A stretch of DNA of 64,000 nt from Berkiella sp964496435 (GCA_964496435.1 CAZBZP010000010.1:1-64000); one strand, 5' to 3'; shown: positions 44,011 through 52,824, counted from the first letter of the stretch. Notes: generated by a model not told the origin, from the letters alone. Program-made: numbers and translations.

Positions 44011-45285
44011 CTATAAGGCCTTGGAGCCAATATCGTGCCGATAAAACACATTCTCCCAAGCCACCTTTTTGACCAAGCGATAAGCTTTTGCTTGTGCGTC
44101 TGCGACAGATTCACCAAGCGCCGTAACACATAAGACGCGGCCACCTGAGATCACAATACGACCTTCTTCAATCTTTGTGCCGGCATGAAAAATTTTATAG
44201 CCTTCACCGGCGGGGATTTCATTCAGGGTGGGGCAGGGTGCGCCTAAAAGCGGATTATCGGGGTAACCGTTGGCCGCCAAAACCACACCAAGTGCAACTT
44301 GCGCATCCCATTCAGTTTGGTGATTGTTTAAATTGCCATCCAAAGCATCTAAGCACATTTGCGCAAAATCAGACTTTAAACGCATTAAGATAGGTTGGGT
44401 TTCAGGATCACCAAAGCGGCAATTATATTCTAAAACATAAATATCTTCATTTGGCGTAATCATTAAGCCAGCATAAAGAAAGCCCTTAAATGGGGTTCCT
44501 TCATCGTTTAAACCATTTAAGGTGGGCTCAATAACGGTTTTAATGATTTTCTCATACAGAGAATGGGTTGCAATGCGAGCAGGAGAATAAGCACCCATGC
44601 CGCCGGTATTAGGACCTTTATCGTGATCGTCACGTGCTTTATGATCTTGTGAGGTTGCCAGTGGGACATAATGCTTCCCATCGCATAAAACAATAAAGCT
44701 TAATTCCTCACCTTGAATAAAATCTTCAACGATGATCTGATTGCCAGCATCACCAAAACGTTTTTGTGAAAGCATCTCATAAGCGCAAGCATGTGCGCTT
44801 GCTTTATCTTGCGCAATGACAACACCCTTGCCTGAGGCTAAGCCATCGGCTTTGATAACAACAGGATAGTGACAAGTGTCTAAATATTTTTCTGCCTCTT
44901 CTAGCGATGTAAACACCCACGCATTTGCTGTAGGAATTTTGTTACGTTGCATAAATGCTTTAGAAAAAACTTTGGAGCCTTCCAATTGAGCACAGGCAGC
45001 ACTGGGGCCTAAGCAGCGTAAGTTTTTACTTTCAAAAAAATCAACAATGCCTGCAACTAGTGGTGCTTCTGGTCCTACAACAGTAAAATCTATTTCTTGT
45101 TGTTTAACAAAATCTGTTAAGGCTTCAAATTGAAGAGGTGATATATCAACATTCTGGACCTTGGGTTCGCGATAAGTACCCGCATTGCCTGGCGCAACGA
45201 AAACAGATTCGATTAAGGGAGATTGGGCCAATTTCCACGCAAGGGCGTGTTCGCGGCCACCATTTCCAATTACTAAAACTCTCAT
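44011..45285 (-). CDS. purD: Phosphoribosylamine-glycine ligase
   Basis: Second step of purine synthesis: phosphoribosylamine + glycine + ATP to GAR. The 424-residue ATP-grasp protein shows VLVIGNGGREHALAWKLAQS, VVGPEAPLVAGIVD, IKADGLASGKGVVIA, QDHKARDDHDKGPNTGGMGAYSPA and EYNCRFGDPETQ. It follows purH in the same direction with 53 bases between, partly filled by a terminus of the repeat family. The sequence GGAAAGAG just upstream of the ATG, from that repeat, is the likely ribosome-binding site. Confidence 0.96.
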   Translation of the reverse strand: MRVLVIGNGGREHALAWKLAQSPLIESVFVAPGNAGTYREPKVQNVDISPLQFEALTDFVKQQEIDFTVVGPEAPLVAGIVDFFESKNLRCLGPSAACAQLEGSKVFSKAFMQRNKIPTANAWVFTSLEEAEKYLDTCHYPVVIKADGLASGKGVVIAQDKASAHACAYEMLSQKRFGDAGNQIIVEDFIQGEELSFIVLCDGKHYVPLATSQDHKARDDHDKGPNTGGMGAYSPARIATHSLYEKIIKTVIEPTLNGLNDEGTPFKGFLYAGLMITPNEDIYVLEYNCRFGDPETQPILMRLKSDFAQMCLDALDGNLNNHQTEWDAQVALGVVLAANGYPDNPLLGAPCPTLNEIPAGEGYKIFHAGTKIEEGRIVISGGRVLCVTALGESVADAQAKAYRLVKKVAWENVFYRHDIGSKAL

Positions 45286-45331
45286 ATACTCTTTCCAGTT
45301 TAAATTTATACTTTGTTGCCGGCGCTCACGT
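45286..45331 (-). repeat. Partial dispersed element, copy D (right end only)
   Basis: On the minus strand GGCAACAAAGTATAAATTTA then CTGGAAAGAGTAT matches the right ends of the other copies. The left half is missing. It separates purH and purD and places GGAAAGAG before the purD start. Confidence 0.72.
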
Positions 45332-45338
45332 GATTTTT

Positions 45339-46916
45339 TTAATGTTTAAAACAACGCATGCCTGTAAATATCATGGCGATATCAAATTGATTAGCTGCTT
45401 CTATCACTTCTTCATCGCGTTTGGAGCCACCGGGTTGAATAATAGCCCTAATACCCAATGCATGCGCTTTTTCGATACTGTCTTTAAAAGGAAAGAAAGC
45501 ATCTGAGGCCATGACAGCGCCTTGAAGCGTCAAGCCTACTTCTTTGGCTTTTAATGCTGCAATCGTTGAGCTGAAAATGCGGGACATTTGGCCTGCACCA
45601 ATGCCAAGGGTTTGGTTATTTTTTGCAAAAACGATGGCGTTGGATTTAATGAATTTTACCATTTGCCAGCTAAATAAAAGATCATCTAATTCACTTAGGG
45701 TAGGTATGCGTTTCGTTGCAATGGTATAGCTGATATCTTGACTTGAAAAGTTTGCATTGCTTTGTACCAATATACCGCCATTAACACTTTTAATTTCAAT
45801 AGCAGGTGCAGCATGTAGTGCTTTAACATCTTGATATTGTAATAAACGGCAATTTTCTCTTTGTGCAGCCATTTCAATCGCAGTAGCGCTAAACTGTGGC
45901 GCAATGATGACTTCGACAAATTGTTGGTCAAAGATCTTTTTAATGACAGTTTCATCTACTGGACTATTAAAAGCGATGATGCCACCAAAAGCGGAAGTAG
46001 GATCACTTTGATAAGCTTTGAGATAAGCTTCTAAGGGCGTCTTTGCGATGGCGCCGCCACAAGGATTCGCATGTTTGACTATCACGCAGCCTTCTTTACC
46101 CAAAGCTTTAACACATTCTAAAGCTGCATCTGCGTCTTGGATGTTATTGTAAGACAATGCTTTGCCTTGGAGGAGCTTTGCAGCAACAATAGAGCTTGGA
46201 TCAACTGTCTTTTCTTGATACAGGGCAGCGCTTTGCTGTGGGTTTTCACCATAGCGTAAACGTTCTTTCATTTGATAATTTAAAGATAAGTATTGCCCAA
46301 ACCCATCTTGTGGTTGTTTGTCTTGGGTTTTGCTAAAAAAGTTAGCAATAGCGCCGTCATAAGCTGCAGTATGTGCAAAAGCCTTGGTTGCACAAGCAAA
46401 ACGAAATTGATCTTTAATCACGCCGCGGTTGGCTTCAAATTCTTCTATAAAATGTTGATAGTCATTAGGATCAACTAACACAGTACACCATTCGTGATTT
46501 TTAGCAGCAGCGCGAATGAGTGTTGGACCACCAATGTCGATATTTTCAATAATATCTTCCAAGTGGGCATCAGCGTTTTGGCTGACCTTTTCAAAAGGAT
46601 AGAGATTCACAACCACCAAATCGATATCATGAATATCATGGGCTATCATGATGTCTGCATCGACATCGCGTCTACCTAATATCCCACCGGCAATTTTAGG
46701 ATGCAGTGTTTTTACACGGCCATCCATAATTTCTGGAAATCCCGTATATTCATGAACGGGGATCACAGGTAATCCGTGTTCTTTCAGTAAAGCCGCGGTA
46801 TTACCGGTTGAAATAATTTCAACACCATGTAAATGAAGATTCTCAGCCAAAGGAATAATATTGGTTTTATCCGTCACGCTAATTAAGGCGCGTTGAATAA
46901 CAGTTGATTCGTGCAT
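45339..46916 (-). CDS. purH: Bifunctional AICAR transformylase / IMP cyclohydrolase
   Basis: Final two steps to IMP. The 525 residues have an N-terminal MGS-like cyclohydrolase domain (ALISVTDKTNIIPLAENLHL, TGNTAALLKEHG, MDGRVKTLHPKIAGGIL) and a C-terminal formyltransferase domain with LRYGENPQQSAALY, VKHANPCGGA, DPTSAFGGIIAFN and the final SDAFFPFKDSIE. Its ATG is two bases after the fis stop on the minus strand. The formyl donor is 10-formyl-THF, connecting it to the folate genes elsewhere in the window. Confidence 0.96.
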   Translation of the reverse strand: MHESTVIQRALISVTDKTNIIPLAENLHLHGVEIISTGNTAALLKEHGLPVIPVHEYTGFPEIMDGRVKTLHPKIAGGILGRRDVDADIMIAHDIHDIDLVVVNLYPFEKVSQNADAHLEDIIENIDIGGPTLIRAAAKNHEWCTVLVDPNDYQHFIEEFEANRGVIKDQFRFACATKAFAHTAAYDGAIANFFSKTQDKQPQDGFGQYLSLNYQMKERLRYGENPQQSAALYQEKTVDPSSIVAAKLLQGKALSYNNIQDADAALECVKALGKEGCVIVKHANPCGGAIAKTPLEAYLKAYQSDPTSAFGGIIAFNSPVDETVIKKIFDQQFVEVIIAPQFSATAIEMAAQRENCRLLQYQDVKALHAAPAIEIKSVNGGILVQSNANFSSQDISYTIATKRIPTLSELDDLLFSWQMVKFIKSNAIVFAKNNQTLGIGAGQMSRIFSSTIAALKAKEVGLTLQGAVMASDAFFPFKDSIEKAHALGIRAIIQPGGSKRDEEVIEAANQFDIAMIFTGMRCFKH

Positions 46917-46918
46917 AA

Positions 46919-47161
46919 CTATTCTAATCCATATTCAGCAAGACGTTTGCGCAGCGTTCCCCTGGCAAGCCCAAGAAATTCTGCTGCTTTACTTTGATTG
47001 CCACCGGTATGATCTAAGACCGTTTTAAAAAGTCCAAGTTCCACTTCTTTAATAACCAAGTTATATAATTCTTTTGCTGGCTGCCCATCCAGCGCGCAAA
47101 AGTAGTCAGAAATCATTTTAGAGATGATTTCTTTGAGCGAAGGCGTATCCGTGTGTGTCAT
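46919..47161 (-). CDS. fis: DNA-binding protein Fis
   Basis: Nucleoid protein and regulator of rRNA, replication and recombination sites. An 80-residue protein, shorter than E. coli Fis (98) mostly at the N-terminus. The C-terminal helix-turn-helix is clear: LDHTGGNQSKAAEFLGLARG and TLRKRLAEYGLE. The start overlaps the dusB stop by four bases, so it is translated in the dusB-fis operon, as in E. coli (where dusB was yhdG). It is followed immediately by purH. Confidence 0.95.
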   Translation of the reverse strand: MTHTDTPSLKEIISKMISDYFCALDGQPAKELYNLVIKEVELGLFKTVLDHTGGNQSKAAEFLGLARGTLRKRLAEYGLE

Positions 47162-48174
47162 AACTGGGTTTCCATTACATTCGTAAAAAAGGCATTGGCG
47201 GCGTCTAGTTGCTCTTGTGCATTGGTTAATTGATTAAATGCATGCCTAAAAGCACCACCATGTCGCTGTCCTTTGCTATACCAGGAGACATGTTTGCGTG
47301 CTACCAAGACCCCACGTTGTTCTCCGTAAAACGCATATAAATTTTTCATGTGATTGATCATGATTTCTTGAATCGTAGCAACATCGGGCTCTGGTAAATG
47401 CTCATTTGTTTTTAAATAATGCATTATTTCATTAAATATCCAGGGGCGGCCTTGGGCGCCACGACCAATCATAATGGCATCTGCGCCCGTCTTTTCTAAG
47501 ACATATTTTGCTTTTTCTGGTGAATTAATATCGCCATTAGCAATAACGGGAATGGAAATTGCCTGTTTGATAGCAGCAATGGTTTCATATTCTGCTTCGC
47601 CATTAAACATACAAGCGCGCGTGCGTCCATGAATGGCTAAGGCTTGAATGCCGCAATCTTGTGCTAATTTGGCAATATTAATGCCATTACGATGATGGGT
47701 GTCCCATCCGGTTCTTATTTTTAAAGTAACCGGGATTTTAACAGCTTTGACGACTTCATTTAAAATTTGAGCGACTAAGGGTTCGTCTTTCAACAAGGCA
47801 GAGCCCGATGCAGTATTACAAACTTTTTTGGCAGGACAGCCCATATTGATATCGATAATTTCAGCGCCTTGGGCTTCATTGTAGCTTGCAGCTTGTGCCA
47901 TCATTTTGGGATCAGCACCTACAATTTGTACGGAGCAAGGACGTGTTTCACCCTCATGGTTAGCGCGTCGTTTTGTTTTTTCACTACCATGCAATAAGGA
48001 GTTTGCGCCTACCATTTCAGAAACAGCGAGGCCTGCGCCGAGATTTTTGCATAATTGCCTAAAGGGCCTATCAGTAACGCCTGCCATAGGGGCCAAAATA
48101 ATAGGCGCCTCAATTTCATAAGGGCCTATTTTTAAGTTAGATATCTTAGGTTCTGCTGTGTTTGTATCTGACAT
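47158..48174 (-). CDS. dusB: tRNA-dihydrouridine synthase B
   Basis: FMN-dependent reduction of uridine to dihydrouridine in tRNA. The 338 residues include ILAPMAGVTDRPFRQLCKNLG near residue 25, IDINMGCPAKKVCNTASGSA with the catalytic Cys, KIRTGWD, IHGRTRACMFNG, and IANGDINSPEKA / MIGRGAQGRPWIF at the FMN site. As in E. coli it lies directly upstream of fis and shares its transcript. Confidence 0.96.
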   Translation of the reverse strand: MSDTNTAEPKISNLKIGPYEIEAPIILAPMAGVTDRPFRQLCKNLGAGLAVSEMVGANSLLHGSEKTKRRANHEGETRPCSVQIVGADPKMMAQAASYNEAQGAEIIDINMGCPAKKVCNTASGSALLKDEPLVAQILNEVVKAVKIPVTLKIRTGWDTHHRNGINIAKLAQDCGIQALAIHGRTRACMFNGEAEYETIAAIKQAISIPVIANGDINSPEKAKYVLEKTGADAIMIGRGAQGRPWIFNEIMHYLKTNEHLPEPDVATIQEIMINHMKNLYAFYGEQRGVLVARKHVSWYSKGQRHGGAFRHAFNQLTNAQEQLDAANAFFTNVMETQL

Positions 48175-48211
48175 GATGGATGCTCAACCAATGGGAGGGC
48201 AATTATAACGC

Positions 48212-49090
48212 TTAGTTCTTCACCAACCAAATCAAAGCCCATTCCTCTTGGGTTTGAATTTCTTGCAGGGTGAACCAGGGTTCATAAGCTTTACTTACCG
48301 CTTCGATTTGTTTAGTTAACAAACCAGACATGACCAAGTTGCCGCCTGATTTGAGCAGTGATGTTAATTTTTCGTTCAGTGAAATTAATGGTTCTGCCAA
48401 GATATTTGCTAAAAGCGTATCAGCTTGCATCATTTGTGTTTGTTCTTCAGGCAGCATAACGCTGAGCTTTTGAGCTTCAATGTCATTACGCAGGCGATTT
48501 TCTTGGGTAGCGCTTAAAGCTTGGGGATCATAATCAATGGCTATCGCTTGGCTTGCACCCAGTTTTAAGCCTGCAATAGCCAGAATGCCAGAGCCACAAC
48601 CATAATCGATGATGGTTTGTGAGAGAGGCGGATTGGCATCTAACCAACGCAAACAAAGTGCGGTGGTCGCATGGGTTCCTGTGCCAAAAGCAAGGCCGGG
48701 ATCAAGTTTAACAACCACAGCATCATCTTGTTCTGGTAAGGGGGAATCACTGGGAATGACCCATAATTTTGTACCAAATTGTATGGGCTTAAAATGCGCT
48801 AACCAGGTGCGTGACCAATCTTGCTCTTCTAAAGCTTGGCATTGAATAACGGTATCTGGCAGCCATTGCTGTAAGGTGCGGGTTATTTTCTCACTATCGC
48901 AATCTTCACTGAATAATCCAACGACTTTAACCATGTCCCATAAGGGGGTTGTGCCAGGGAGTGGTTCTAGAATGGGTATAACACCTGCATCATAAAATGA
49001 AACAGAAACAGCGCCCATCGCTTCTAGCCTATTACTATAGATCTGGGCTTGGGCTTCAGGGGTTTCAAAAGCAATTTCTATCCAAGACAT
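48212..49090 (-). CDS. prmA: Ribosomal protein L11 methyltransferase
   Basis: SAM-dependent trimethylation of L11. The 292 residues start MSWIEIAFETPEAQAQIYSN, as in E. coli PrmA; the substrate recognition domain is followed by LDPGLAFGTGTHATTALCLRWL, the SAM motif IDYGCGSGILAIAGLKLG and a PrmA-typical LLANILAEPLI catalytic segment. It is followed by dusB (37 bases). Upstream in related genomes is accC; here a 5.9-kb accessory region separates the two. Confidence 0.96.
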   Translation of the reverse strand: MSWIEIAFETPEAQAQIYSNRLEAMGAVSVSFYDAGVIPILEPLPGTTPLWDMVKVVGLFSEDCDSEKITRTLQQWLPDTVIQCQALEEQDWSRTWLAHFKPIQFGTKLWVIPSDSPLPEQDDAVVVKLDPGLAFGTGTHATTALCLRWLDANPPLSQTIIDYGCGSGILAIAGLKLGASQAIAIDYDPQALSATQENRLRNDIEAQKLSVMLPEEQTQMMQADTLLANILAEPLISLNEKLTSLLKSGGNLVMSGLLTKQIEAVSKAYEPWFTLQEIQTQEEWALIWLVKN

Positions 49091-49292
49091 ATAATAATCA
49101 ACTCAGCAAACTACAGAGGATTCCTTTTACCTGAACTTAGTAGAATTAGCAATTAAGCTCGTATGTGCACGGAACGATAAAAGACGCAAAATTACCGACC
49201 AATGGTTGTTCACTAGCTTGTTTAATGCTGTATAGCTAAGAGAAACTGCTGCTTTCAAAATTCAGCTAAACAATGAGCATGAGGAATTTAAA

Positions 49293-49580
49293 ATGAGAGA
49301 ATTAGCTTTAAACGAAATAGACATAATATCTGGTGGTGCGAAACCCAATGACGGTTATACTTTCTCACATATCGTTTCCAATGGTTTAACTATAGGTATT
49401 ATCTGCGCATTCTTGGGCAGTAGCTTTGGTGCTGGTTTCGTCGTCGGCTCTTCTTATGCAGCGCTGATGATGACAGCAAAAGCGCTTGATAATTATTTTT
49501 TTCCAGAAATAGCTGAACCTGTTGTTGTGACCCAATCTACCTTTATAGATCCAGCCAAAGCACAAGTTATCAGTGCTTAA
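49293..49580 (+). CDS. Double-glycine leader peptide, bacteriocin-like precursor 1
   Basis: A 95-residue peptide beginning MRELALNEIDIISGG, the conserved double-glycine leader of class II bacteriocins and related exported peptides (hydrophobic and acidic spacing LxxxExxxISGG). The predicted mature part (about 80 residues) is Gly/Ala-rich and hydrophobic in the middle (LTIGIICAFLGSSFGAGFVVG), as in pore-forming bacteriocins. GAGGA precedes the ATG. No peptidase-containing ABC transporter is found within the window, so export would depend on a distant locus. A small hairpin follows. Confidence 0.75.
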   Translation: MRELALNEIDIISGGAKPNDGYTFSHIVSNGLTIGIICAFLGSSFGAGFVVGSSYAALMMTAKALDNYFFPEIAEPVVVTQSTFIDPAKAQVISA

Positions 49581-49587
49581 AGATTGA

Positions 49588-49610
49588 TGCCTGCTCTTTT
49601 AGGGCAGGCA
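49588..49610 (+). terminator. Hairpin after bacteriocin-like gene 1
   Basis: TGCCTGC / GCAGGCA stem with a 9-base loop just after the stop; no T-run follows, so termination is uncertain. Confidence 0.45.
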
Positions 49611-49670
49611 CAGTTCCAATTATAAATAAAATTAACTTAACTAAATTAAATTGAATTTTTTTCCGGTTAG

Positions 49671-49689
49671 ATCTTGTAACGCACAAGAT
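49671..49689. promoter_or_regulatory. Perfect inverted repeat upstream of bacteriocin-like gene 2
   Basis: ATCTTGT-AACGC-ACAAGAT lies 56 bases before the ATG at 49745; a possible operator or leader hairpin. Confidence 0.4.
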
Positions 49690-49744
49690 AGTGTGCGAGT
49701 ATTCACTCACTATATGTTTCACAATTTAAATAAAGAGGATCGTA

Positions 49745-49909
49745 ATGAGAAGTTTAACAACAATTGAATCAAATCAAGTCGCAGGTGGATTTATTAATGC
49801 CGCTGCTATTTTCGAAGGGTTTGCGATGATGGCTGGCATAGGCATGGTAGCTGCATTTGGTTTAGGCGCTGCTTCTGTTTTTGCTTACCAATATTTTAGC
49901 GCTAAATAA
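49745..49909 (+). CDS. Double-glycine leader peptide, bacteriocin-like precursor 2
   Basis: A 54-residue ORF too short for standard calling. It opens MRSLTTIESNQVAGG, a second double-glycine leader whose Met-Arg-x-Leu start matches that of gene 1 and whose cleavage site falls at the same residue (after Gly15). The mature part of 39 residues is Ala/Gly/Phe-rich and hydrophobic (GMVAAFGLGAASVFAYQYF). AAAGAGGATCGTA precedes the ATG. The two peptides could form a two-component bacteriocin; their membrane-active nature is inferred from composition. Confidence 0.75.
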   Translation: MRSLTTIESNQVAGGFINAAAIFEGFAMMAGIGMVAAFGLGAASVFAYQYFSAK

Positions 49910-49918
49910 TGCCTCTTT

Positions 49919-49952
49919 AGTACATCCCTTAGCAAAGGCAAAGGGATGTACT
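49919..49952 (+). terminator. Long hairpin after bacteriocin-like gene 2
   Basis: AGTACATCCCTT / AAGGGATGTACT, a perfect 12-bp stem with a 10-base loop ten bases after the stop. There is no T-run, so the function may be termination or RNA stabilisation. Confidence 0.55.
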
Positions 49953-50143
49953 CTCGCCAAAGAAAGTGAAGAGCGCGCTAAGCTCAAAACCTGTCAATAT
50001 TAAACCATTATCCTATCCACCTTTAGGGATCTTTTAACAAGATCTCTGCAAATCACAACAGTTTTATGCATAGATCTCCAGCATCAGGTATTTCCTTATT
50101 TGCTACACTATATTGAGCTTTTTACCTATTAAGTGGAGGATGT

Positions 50144-50440
50144 ATGGCACACTATTTAATGTTAGGAAAATATACAGAGAAAGGAATGAACGGCATTGCG
50201 GACAGTGCTGATAAAATCAAGCGATTTAAAGAACTATGTTTAGAGGAAGGCGCTAAAGTAGTTTCATACTATATGTTGATGGGAAAATACGATGTCGCTT
50301 GTATCATTGAAGCCCCAAATGCAGATGCGATGGCTAGAATTGCCTTAGTGGTTGGTAAGCGAGGAAATGTTCGAACACAAACTTTATGTGCATTCACTGA
50401 GCAAGAGCAAATCACCATGACAGGTAGACTCAAAGACTAA
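50144..50440 (+). CDS. GYD domain protein
   Basis: A 98-residue protein matching the GYD family (PF08734): MAHYLMLGKYTEKGMNGIADSADKI-like start, then VVSYYMLMGKYDVACIIEAPNADAMARIALVVG, the strand carrying the family's G-x-Y-D motif, and GNVRTQTLCAF. Function unknown in the family; the ferredoxin-like fold suggests small-ligand or protein binding. GGAGG precedes the ATG. It lies in the accessory region with no obvious partner. Confidence 0.87.
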   Translation: MAHYLMLGKYTEKGMNGIADSADKIKRFKELCLEEGAKVVSYYMLMGKYDVACIIEAPNADAMARIALVVGKRGNVRTQTLCAFTEQEQITMTGRLKD

Positions 50441-50747
50441 TTAATATTCATGAGTACTCTGTTACTTGCCTTTTTCTGTTGGCAGACAACTTATAAAATG
50501 TAAGGCCTGTCTGCTAGCAGAGCATATGTACTAACTCTTTCTTTTTAATTTGAATGCTAACCAATTAGATTACTCAGTAAAATTAGCATTTGTAGTAACT
50601 ACTACTTCGTTGTTAGACTTCTTGATTTAAATTTGTTGAAAAAATCAAACAAATAAATTGAAAGGCTCTTTTATTCACAAAATATTTTGATACACTTGCC
50701 ACCGAGTCTGTTCATAAGAGCAACGTTGTTAACATTTGGAGGTTATC
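50441..50747. other. Intergenic stretch of about 300 bases without a clear gene
   Basis: AT-rich. A 17-codon ORF at 50450 (MSTLLLAFFCWQTTYKM) has no ribosome-binding site. The promoter of the following gene should be here, but no convincing -35/-10 pair was found. The leader near 50736 ends with GGAGG. Confidence 0.6.
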
Positions 50748-51668
50748 ATGTCGATGGGTGGTGTTGATAAAAATCATAGTGAAGAAAGTGATCAATCGGT
50801 GCATACGCCAGATGATCAAGCACCTAATTATAATCTAACAGGGGCAGCCATTAATCAAGAAACCATTGAAGCTGAAGTTAAAGTAGCTCAAGCGGTAGAG
50901 CCAGAGATTGCACTTGATGCACAACATGAACTAGATGAGCAACAAAAGCAAAATGAAGAGGCTGAACTAAAAGCCGAGGAACATAAAAGAGTACAAGATG
51001 AACGTTTACCTGCTGATATCAAGAAAGCGCAGCAAAGCTTGCAAGATGCCAAAGATAAGTTAAGAAAAGGTGAATCAGAAGAGCAGCATAAACAACGTCT
51101 TGCCAACGAAGAAAGACTGCATCGTGAAGCGCTTCAAAACGCCCCCGTTATAGATGGAAGATTAGCACATGAAGCTGTTGAAAAAATTACGCCTAGATTG
51201 TCTGTCATTGAAGATTTAGCTGCAGCTGCTAATGCAAAGCGTGATGAAGAAAATGCCCAAGCACAAAAAAAGGCACAAGATGCGAAGGCGCAAAATGAAG
51301 CTCATGCAAAAGAACAAGCTGAAAAGCTTAAAAAAGCACAAGAACATGCTGCACAAAACCTTGTTCAATTTACCCAAGGTGAAGGTAAGCCAATAAAAAC
51401 AGCGGCTGCGCAAGGTAAAAAGATCCAAGAGCTTCAAGGGCAATTAAATACCGTGATAGCACATAATGAGACTGCTGTTAAATCAGAAGCTCCCGTTGTT
51501 GGCACAACAAAAGTCACTGCGATTGTAAATGCTTTTAACAGGACAAAAGAAGTGAAACCTTCACAAACTCAGCAACCAAGACGTTCGCAACGCATCAGGG
51601 ATCAAGTTGTCAAATTAGAAGCAGAGCAAAAAGCGCAAACAAAAGCAAAAGGCAAAGCAAAAAGATAA
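50748..51668 (+). CDS. Coiled-coil Glu/Gln/Ala-rich protein with basic tail, candidate effector
   Basis: A 306-residue soluble protein; GGAGG five bases before the ATG at 50748 fixes the start. Residues about 50-215 are strongly predicted coiled coil, rich in Glu, Ala, Gln and Lys (EEAELKAEEHKRVQDE, AHAKEQAEKLKKAQEHA). The tail has basic clusters QPRRSQRIRDQ and KAKGKAKR that resemble nuclear localisation signals. No signal peptide. It is followed by a strong terminator shared with the convergent protease-like gene. A host-directed or structural role is inferred from composition alone. Confidence 0.78.
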   Translation: MSMGGVDKNHSEESDQSVHTPDDQAPNYNLTGAAINQETIEAEVKVAQAVEPEIALDAQHELDEQQKQNEEAELKAEEHKRVQDERLPADIKKAQQSLQDAKDKLRKGESEEQHKQRLANEERLHREALQNAPVIDGRLAHEAVEKITPRLSVIEDLAAAANAKRDEENAQAQKKAQDAKAQNEAHAKEQAEKLKKAQEHAAQNLVQFTQGEGKPIKTAAAQGKKIQELQGQLNTVIAHNETAVKSEAPVVGTTKVTAIVNAFNRTKEVKPSQTQQPRRSQRIRDQVVKLEAEQKAQTKAKGKAKR

Positions 51669-51682
51669 ATATAAGGGTTAAT

Positions 51683-51710
51683 AAAAAAAGGAGGCATTGC
51701 CTCCTTTTTT
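51683..51710. terminator. Bidirectional intrinsic terminator
   Basis: AAAAAAAGGAGG-CATTG-CCTCCTTTTTT, an 11-bp or longer symmetric stem with T/A tracts on both sides, located between two convergent genes. Confidence 0.93.
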
Positions 51711-51716
51711 ATTTTG

Positions 51717-52622
51717 TTAGAAACAAATCTTTTCATAATCTTCTATGTTCTTTTGCAAACAAGCCCCGATTTTAATTTTAGTGCCATTCTCTTTTAATAA
51801 GAGCCCCAATTGATACCGATAATCATTGAATAGTTGGTTATAATCATGCTTGTTTGTGTGAAGGTTATTCAAATATCGCTCTTCGATCCCTGCGTGAGCA
51901 TAAAGAAGATCAATTGCTTTTAAAATTGTGAAGATGCCACAATTATGGTTATCCTTTTGTTGATATTTTGAAAGGCAAGTATATTTTAGTTCATAACCTT
52001 CATGTGCAAAAAATGTCATCAATTGTTCTTTATAAGCCATGTCAAGATCATAGCCATAAGAATCGTAATAGCTAATATGTGCTATTTTCTTGCCGGTGCT
52101 TTTATCGAGCTTGAGCACACTGATGCTGAAATGTTCGCGGATAAGAAAAGGGATAACAAGATATTCACATTGGAACATAGGATTGTTTAGTAGAAACATC
52201 GCATTCTCATGAACACTGTCTAAAAAGCAACTCAGTGAATATTTCGCATCGATATCGCTTAAAGGAGTCTGGCAGGATTTGCCTGACTTATTAAAAGCAG
52301 CCAAGGTCGGCTGGATAACGGCATATTCTACGAATGCGGGGCACACGCCAACAAGGCTTTCCAAAAGAGGATCCGCATTTAGCATTAATTTAATTGCTTT
52401 GCACACATCATCATTCTTGAATGCTGAATCTACACCAAAGGTTGATGCCTTCAAAGCTTGGTGTGCTTGCGAGTTCAAGTTTCGGATATAGTTGAGATAA
52501 TCCAATTTGACTTGTGTTTTAACATTAGCTTCAAAATGAATAAATTCTGCAAAATCAGCCATAGAATGCTCAAGTGGACAAATTGCAGCCATAATATAAA
52601 AAAGAATGAATAATGTCACCAC
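51717..52622 (-). CDS. Ulp1/C48-like cysteine protease, candidate effector
   Basis: A 301-residue protein whose C-terminal half shows the triad pattern of clan CE proteases (Ulp1, ElaD, SseL, YopJ-related): EYLVIPFLIREHFSIS with His164, AHISYYDSYG with Asp187, and YQQKDNHNCGIFTI with Gln222 and Cys228. The Gln-to-Cys spacing of six residues equals that of yeast Ulp1 (QxxxxxC). The N-terminal half is unrecognised. Such enzymes in intracellular bacteria remove ubiquitin or SUMO from host proteins. Two GTGs at 52622 or later ATGs (52592, 52562) are all possible starts. A large region upstream has no clear gene. Confidence 0.82.
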   Translation of the reverse strand: MVTLFILFYIMAAICPLEHSMADFAEFIHFEANVKTQVKLDYLNYIRNLNSQAHQALKASTFGVDSAFKNDDVCKAIKLMLNADPLLESLVGVCPAFVEYAVIQPTLAAFNKSGKSCQTPLSDIDAKYSLSCFLDSVHENAMFLLNNPMFQCEYLVIPFLIREHFSISVLKLDKSTGKKIAHISYYDSYGYDLDMAYKEQLMTFFAHEGYELKYTCLSKYQQKDNHNCGIFTILKAIDLLYAHAGIEERYLNNLHTNKHDYNQLFNDYRYQLGLLLKENGTKIKIGACLQKNIEDYEKICF

Positions 52623-52824
52623 TCTTGCGATAAAGGGTGGGCCTCATCTGTTAGATGCTTCCTTCCAAAATTTATATCTGCTTATTAGGGCCGTCTATCT
52701 ACTGGTTCATTTATCTATCGCGTAGTTTGGCTTTTTATCTTATTCAAATTGTGTCTAAAAATAAATTGCCTAAAATGAAAGGTTATTTTGCAAAACCTAT
52801 TATTTAAATTATGTAGGATAATGT

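Noticed and set aside
49091..49292. Clear promoter for the first bacteriocin-like peptide
   Set aside because: A TTGTTC with TATAGC pair has a 19-base spacer, too wide to call with confidence.
50450..50503. 17-codon ORF MSTLLLAFFCWQTTYKM
   Set aside because: It is hydrophobic but has no ribosome-binding site and is too short to call from sequence alone.
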